Source: Burkholderiales bacterium (GTDB lineage: Bacteria > Pseudomonadota > Gammaproteobacteria > Burkholderiales > Burkholderiaceae_E). From it: 64,000 nucleotides of DNA. Numbering within the stretch: position 1 is the stretch's first letter; every line of letters begins with the position of its first letter. A program made the position numbers and the translations under genes. The stretch covers positions 1-64,000 of the forward strand of contig JADCHE010000032.1 in NCBI GenBank assembly GCA_020248665.1. The letters run 5' to 3'. This document shows, piece after piece, positions 61,540 to 64,000 of this stretch. The notes under the pieces were generated by a model. The model saw only the letters and a program-made list of their open reading frames with translations. It ran no database searches and was not told where the DNA came from.

Positions 61540-62232
61540 ATGACCGACTTCCCCCAGATCGACGCCGATCCCTACCCGTGGCCGTTCGACGGCGCGTTTC
61601 GCGGGTCCGACACCGCGCTGGTGATCATCGACATGCAGACCGACTTCTGCGGGATCGGCGGCTACGTCGACCGCATGGGCTACGACCTGTCGATGACCCG
61701 CGCGCCCATCGAGCCGATCGTCCGGCTGCTCGCCGCGGCCCGCGCGGTCGGCATGCACGTGATCCACACCCGCGAGGGCCACCGTCCGGACCTCGCCGAC
61801 CTGCCCGCGAACAAGCGCTGGCGCTCGCGGCGCATCGGCGCCGGCATCGGCGACCCCGGGCCCTGCGGTCGCATCCTCGTGCGCGGCGAACCGGGCTGGG
61901 AGATCATCCCCGAGCTCGCGCCGATCGCCGGCGAGCCGATCGTCGACAAGCCCGGCAAGGGCTCGTTCTGCGCGACCGACCTCGAGCTGATGCTGCGCAC
62001 CCGCGGCATCCGCAACCTGATCCTGACCGGCATCACCACCGACGTGTGCGTGCACACGACGATGCGCGAGGCGAACGACCGCGGCTTCGAGTGCCTGGTG
62101 CTCGCCGACTGCTGCGGCGCGACCGACCTCGGCAACCACGAGGCGGCGCTGAAGATGGTGACGATGCAGGGTGGCGTGTTCGGCGCGGTCGGCCGCTCGA
62201 CGCAGGTGCTGGCGTCCCTGGGCCGGGCATGA
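61540..62232 (+). CDS. biuH: Biuret hydrolase (isochorismatase-fold cysteine hydrolase)
   Basis: 230-aa cytoplasmic hydrolase converting biuret to allophanate and NH3, which AtzF then uses. The catalytic set of this fold is visible: Asp35 (VIIDMQTDFCG), Lys137 or Lys140 (IVDKPGKGSF) and nucleophile Cys170 (TGITTDVCVHTTM). Long stretches (IDADPYPWPFDG; GHRPDLADLPANKRWRSRRI; GAGIGDPGPCGRIL) are those I know from rhizobial biuret hydrolase, not from ordinary isochorismatases. ATG at 61540 after GACGAGGAG. Its stop overlaps the ATPase gene start (ATGA). Confidence 0.88.
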   Translation: MTDFPQIDADPYPWPFDGAFRGSDTALVIIDMQTDFCGIGGYVDRMGYDLSMTRAPIEPIVRLLAAARAVGMHVIHTREGHRPDLADLPANKRWRSRRIGAGIGDPGPCGRILVRGEPGWEIIPELAPIAGEPIVDKPGKGSFCATDLELMLRTRGIRNLILTGITTDVCVHTTMREANDRGFECLVLADCCGATDLGNHEAALKMVTMQGGVFGAVGRSTQVLASLGRA

Positions 62233-63803
62233 GCGTCCACGGCGCTCCCTCGCTGCAGACGATCGGGCTGACCAAGCGCTTCGGCGACTTCGTGGCGCTC
62301 GACGCGGTCGACCTCGGGGTGCGGCCCGGCACGGTGCATGCGCTGCTGGGCGAGAACGGCGCCGGCAAGAGCACGCTGGTGAAGTGCCTGGTCGGCTACC
62401 ACCGGCCCGACGCCGGCTCGATCCTCGTCGACGGCCGCGAGCGCGACGTCGGCTCGCCGCAGGCGGCGCGCGCGCTCGGCGTGGGCATGGTCTACCAGCA
62501 CTTCACGCTGGTGCCCTCGATGACGGTCGCCGAGAACTTCGCGCTCGCGCGCGGCGGCCTGAAGGCGGTGGTCGACTGGCCTTCGACGATCGCCGCGATG
62601 CGCCGCTTCCTCGACACGACGCCGTTCACGCTGCCGCTGGAGGTGCCGGTCTCGGCGCTCGCGGCCGGCCAGAAGCAGAAGGCCGAGATCCTCAAGCAGC
62701 TCTACGCCGACAACCGGCTGCTGATCCTCGACGAGCCGACCTCGGTGCTCGCGCCCGATGAGGCCGACGAGGTGCTCGGAGCGATCCGCAGCATGGCGCA
62801 CGCCGGGCGGCTGACCGTCGTGATGATCACGCACAAGTTCCGCGAGGTCGCCGCGTTCGCCGACGACGTGACCGTGCTGCGGCGCGGACGCCGGGTGGCC
62901 GGGGGTCACGTCGGCGAGTTCGACGCGGTACGGCTTGCCGACGCGATGATCGGCGCCGCGCGCCGCCGCGAGCTGCCGCCGCGCGACCCGGTGGACGCCG
63001 GCGTCGCGCCGGCGCTCGTCGTGGAGCGCCTGAGCGTGGCCGACGACACCGGGCGGCGCGTGGTCCGCGACGCGTCGCTCGCGGTGCGGCCCGGCGAGGT
63101 GCTCGGCATCGCCGGCGTGTCCGGCAACGGACAGCGCGAGCTGGTCGAGACGCTGCTCGGGCAGCGCGGACCCGCGTCCGGCGCGATCCGGATCGGCGGC
63201 GAGCGCTACCGGGGGCGTCGTGCGGAGATCGCGCGCCACCGGATCGGCAGCCTGCCCGAGGAGCCGCTGCGCAACGCCTGCGTCGCCGCGATGTCGGTCG
63301 CCGAGAACCTCGCGCTGCGCGAGTTCGACGCGCCGCCGCTCGCGCGGGGCGGCTGGCTGAGCCCGTCGCGGATGTCGGCCGCCGCGCTGCCGCGGATCGA
63401 GGCGTTCGGCGTCAAGACCCGCGGGCCCGATTCGCCGATCGGCACGCTGTCCGGCGGCAACGTGCAGCGCGCGGTGCTCGCGCGCGAGCTGTCGCGCGGC
63501 TGTCGCGTGCTCGTCGTGATGAACCCGGTCTTCGGCCTGGACTTCGCGGCCGTCGACGAGATCCACCGACGGCTGCTCGAGGCGCGCAACGGCGGCGCCG
63601 CGGTGCTGCTGGTGAGCGAGGACCTCGACGAGCTGATCGAGCTGTCGGACCGGGTGGTGGTGATGTCGGAGGGCGCGCTCGTCTACGAGACCGCGCGCGC
63701 CGCCAGGGACCGCGCCGAGATCGGGCGGCGGATGGGGGGCGCACATGATGCGCCGGACGCGCCGCGCCCGGTCGCCGAGGCGCTCGTGGAGGGCACCGCA
63801 TGA
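62229..63803 (+). CDS. BMP-type ABC transporter ATP-binding protein (two ABC domains)
   Basis: 524-aa tandem ATPase. Domain 1 has Walker A GENGAGKST at 41-49, an atypical signature SALAAGQKQKAEILKQL, and Walker [16 protein letters not shown]. Domain 2 is degenerate in the P-loop (GVSGNGQRELVETL, no Lys) but keeps LSGGNVQRAVLAREL; its Walker B is VVMNPVFGLD. This pattern is normal for nucleoside/BMP transporters. Both junctions are ATGA overlaps: with biuH before and a second cysteine hydrolase after, so the transporter ATPase is translated between two hydrolases, suggesting linked substrates. Confidence 0.93.
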   Translation: MSVHGAPSLQTIGLTKRFGDFVALDAVDLGVRPGTVHALLGENGAGKSTLVKCLVGYHRPDAGSILVDGRERDVGSPQAARALGVGMVYQHFTLVPSMTVAENFALARGGLKAVVDWPSTIAAMRRFLDTTPFTLPLEVPVSALAAGQKQKAEILKQLYADNRLLILDEPTSVLAPDEADEVLGAIRSMAHAGRLTVVMITHKFREVAAFADDVTVLRRGRRVAGGHVGEFDAVRLADAMIGAARRRELPPRDPVDAGVAPALVVERLSVADDTGRRVVRDASLAVRPGEVLGIAGVSGNGQRELVETLLGQRGPASGAIRIGGERYRGRRAEIARHRIGSLPEEPLRNACVAAMSVAENLALREFDAPPLARGGWLSPSRMSAAALPRIEAFGVKTRGPDSPIGTLSGGNVQRAVLARELSRGCRVLVVMNPVFGLDFAAVDEIHRRLLEARNGGAAVLLVSEDLDELIELSDRVVVMSEGALVYETARAARDRAEIGRRMGGAHDAPDAPRPVAEALVEGTA

Positions 63804-64000
63804 GCGAGCTGTCGTCGTCGGTGCGCCGCGTCTCGGCGCAGCCGCGCCCGTTCGAGTTCGACGTCGCGCGGACCGCGCTGGTGATGATCGACATGCAGCG
63901 CGACTTCGTCGAGCCGGGCGGCTTCGGCGAGTCGCTCGGCAACGACGTGAGCCGGCTCGCGGCCGTCGTGCCGCCGGCGCTCGAGCTGCTCGGCTGGGCG
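63800..64000 (+). CDS. Second isochorismatase-fold cysteine hydrolase (cut by window end)
   Basis: 67 N-terminal codons are visible. ATG at 63800 overlaps the ATPase stop. TALVMIDMQRDFVEPGGFGE carries the catalytic Asp of the fold; SLGNDVSRLAAVVPPALELL follows. It differs clearly from the BiuH copy at 61540, so it is a separate activity. Close candidates are triuret hydrolase (TrtA-like) or a ureidoacrylate/carbamoyl-compound amidohydrolase. The catalytic Cys lies beyond the window, so no assignment is safe. Confidence 0.75.
   Translation, partial: MSELSSSVRRVSAQPRPFEFDVARTALVMIDMQRDFVEPGGFGESLGNDVSRLAAVVPPALELLGWA

Overview
The window is a very GC-rich (roughly 70 % by eye) chromosomal segment of a betaproteobacterium, most likely Burkholderiales. 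The reasons are a fused indolepyruvate ferredoxin oxidoreductase, UbiD, class-2 PyrF, a groES-groEL operon with a CIRCE operator, a TctD/TctE-like two-component pair, many family III CoA-transferase and amidase genes, and a C/G-rich intergenic mini-repeat of a type common in that order. No transposase, integrase, phage gene or CRISPR array was seen. The genus cannot be named from the sequence.

Layout. 1-10 kb is acyl-CoA catabolism and hydrolases: a family III CoA transferase (cut by the left edge) divergent from an IclR regulator, a PuuE-like deacetylase, a YghU-like glutathione transferase, a nitroreductase, an operon of acyl-CoA ligase / Cys-less thiolase-like protein / DUF35 protein, and an N-acyl-D-amino-acid deacylase. 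10-17 kb holds tRNA-Met, a histidine kinase and response regulator, pyrF, an EamA transporter and a PhoX-type phosphatase. 17-24 kb holds indolepyruvate ferredoxin oxidoreductase, an amidase and a 3-ketoacid-type CoA transferase that seems to start at CTG. 24-31 kb holds a very large secreted RHS protein, a wrecked DUF1800 gene, a small membrane protein and decayed DNA. 31-35 kb holds groEL, groES and a MarR-EamA pair. 35-39 kb holds a tandem duplication of a DUF6502-DUF5666 gene pair in which one DUF5666 copy has decayed. 39-46.5 kb holds an SDR, PBP4-type DacB, UbiD, a lytic transglycosylase with a long structured leader, an aminotransferase and a rhodanese.

The most interesting part is 46.9-64 kb: two adjacent same-strand operons that look like one nitrogen-scavenging regulon. 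The first encodes allophanate hydrolase (AtzF), a Dpp-type oligopeptide/ureide ABC transporter, AtzG-, AtzE- and AtzH-like proteins set inside the transporter operon, and a GntR-family regulator. The second encodes a BMP-family ABC transporter, a formamidase (AmiF-like), a biuret hydrolase (BiuH-like) and the start of a second isochorismatase-fold cysteine hydrolase. Each operon is preceded by a sequence with canonical sigma-54 -24/-12 spacing (GG-N10-GC). Each then carries a near-identical TGTATWCA element at +9 to +16 from the predicted transcription start, a likely operator of the local GntR regulator.

The enzymes form a plausible path in which biuret (and perhaps carboxybiuret or triuret) is converted to allophanate by BiuH and AtzEGH, allophanate is split to ammonia and CO2 by AtzF, and formamide is used by AmiF. 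Import would be by two different ABC systems, all under nitrogen control. No cyanuric acid hydrolase (AtzD) is present in the window, so the true substrate of the AtzGEH module is open.
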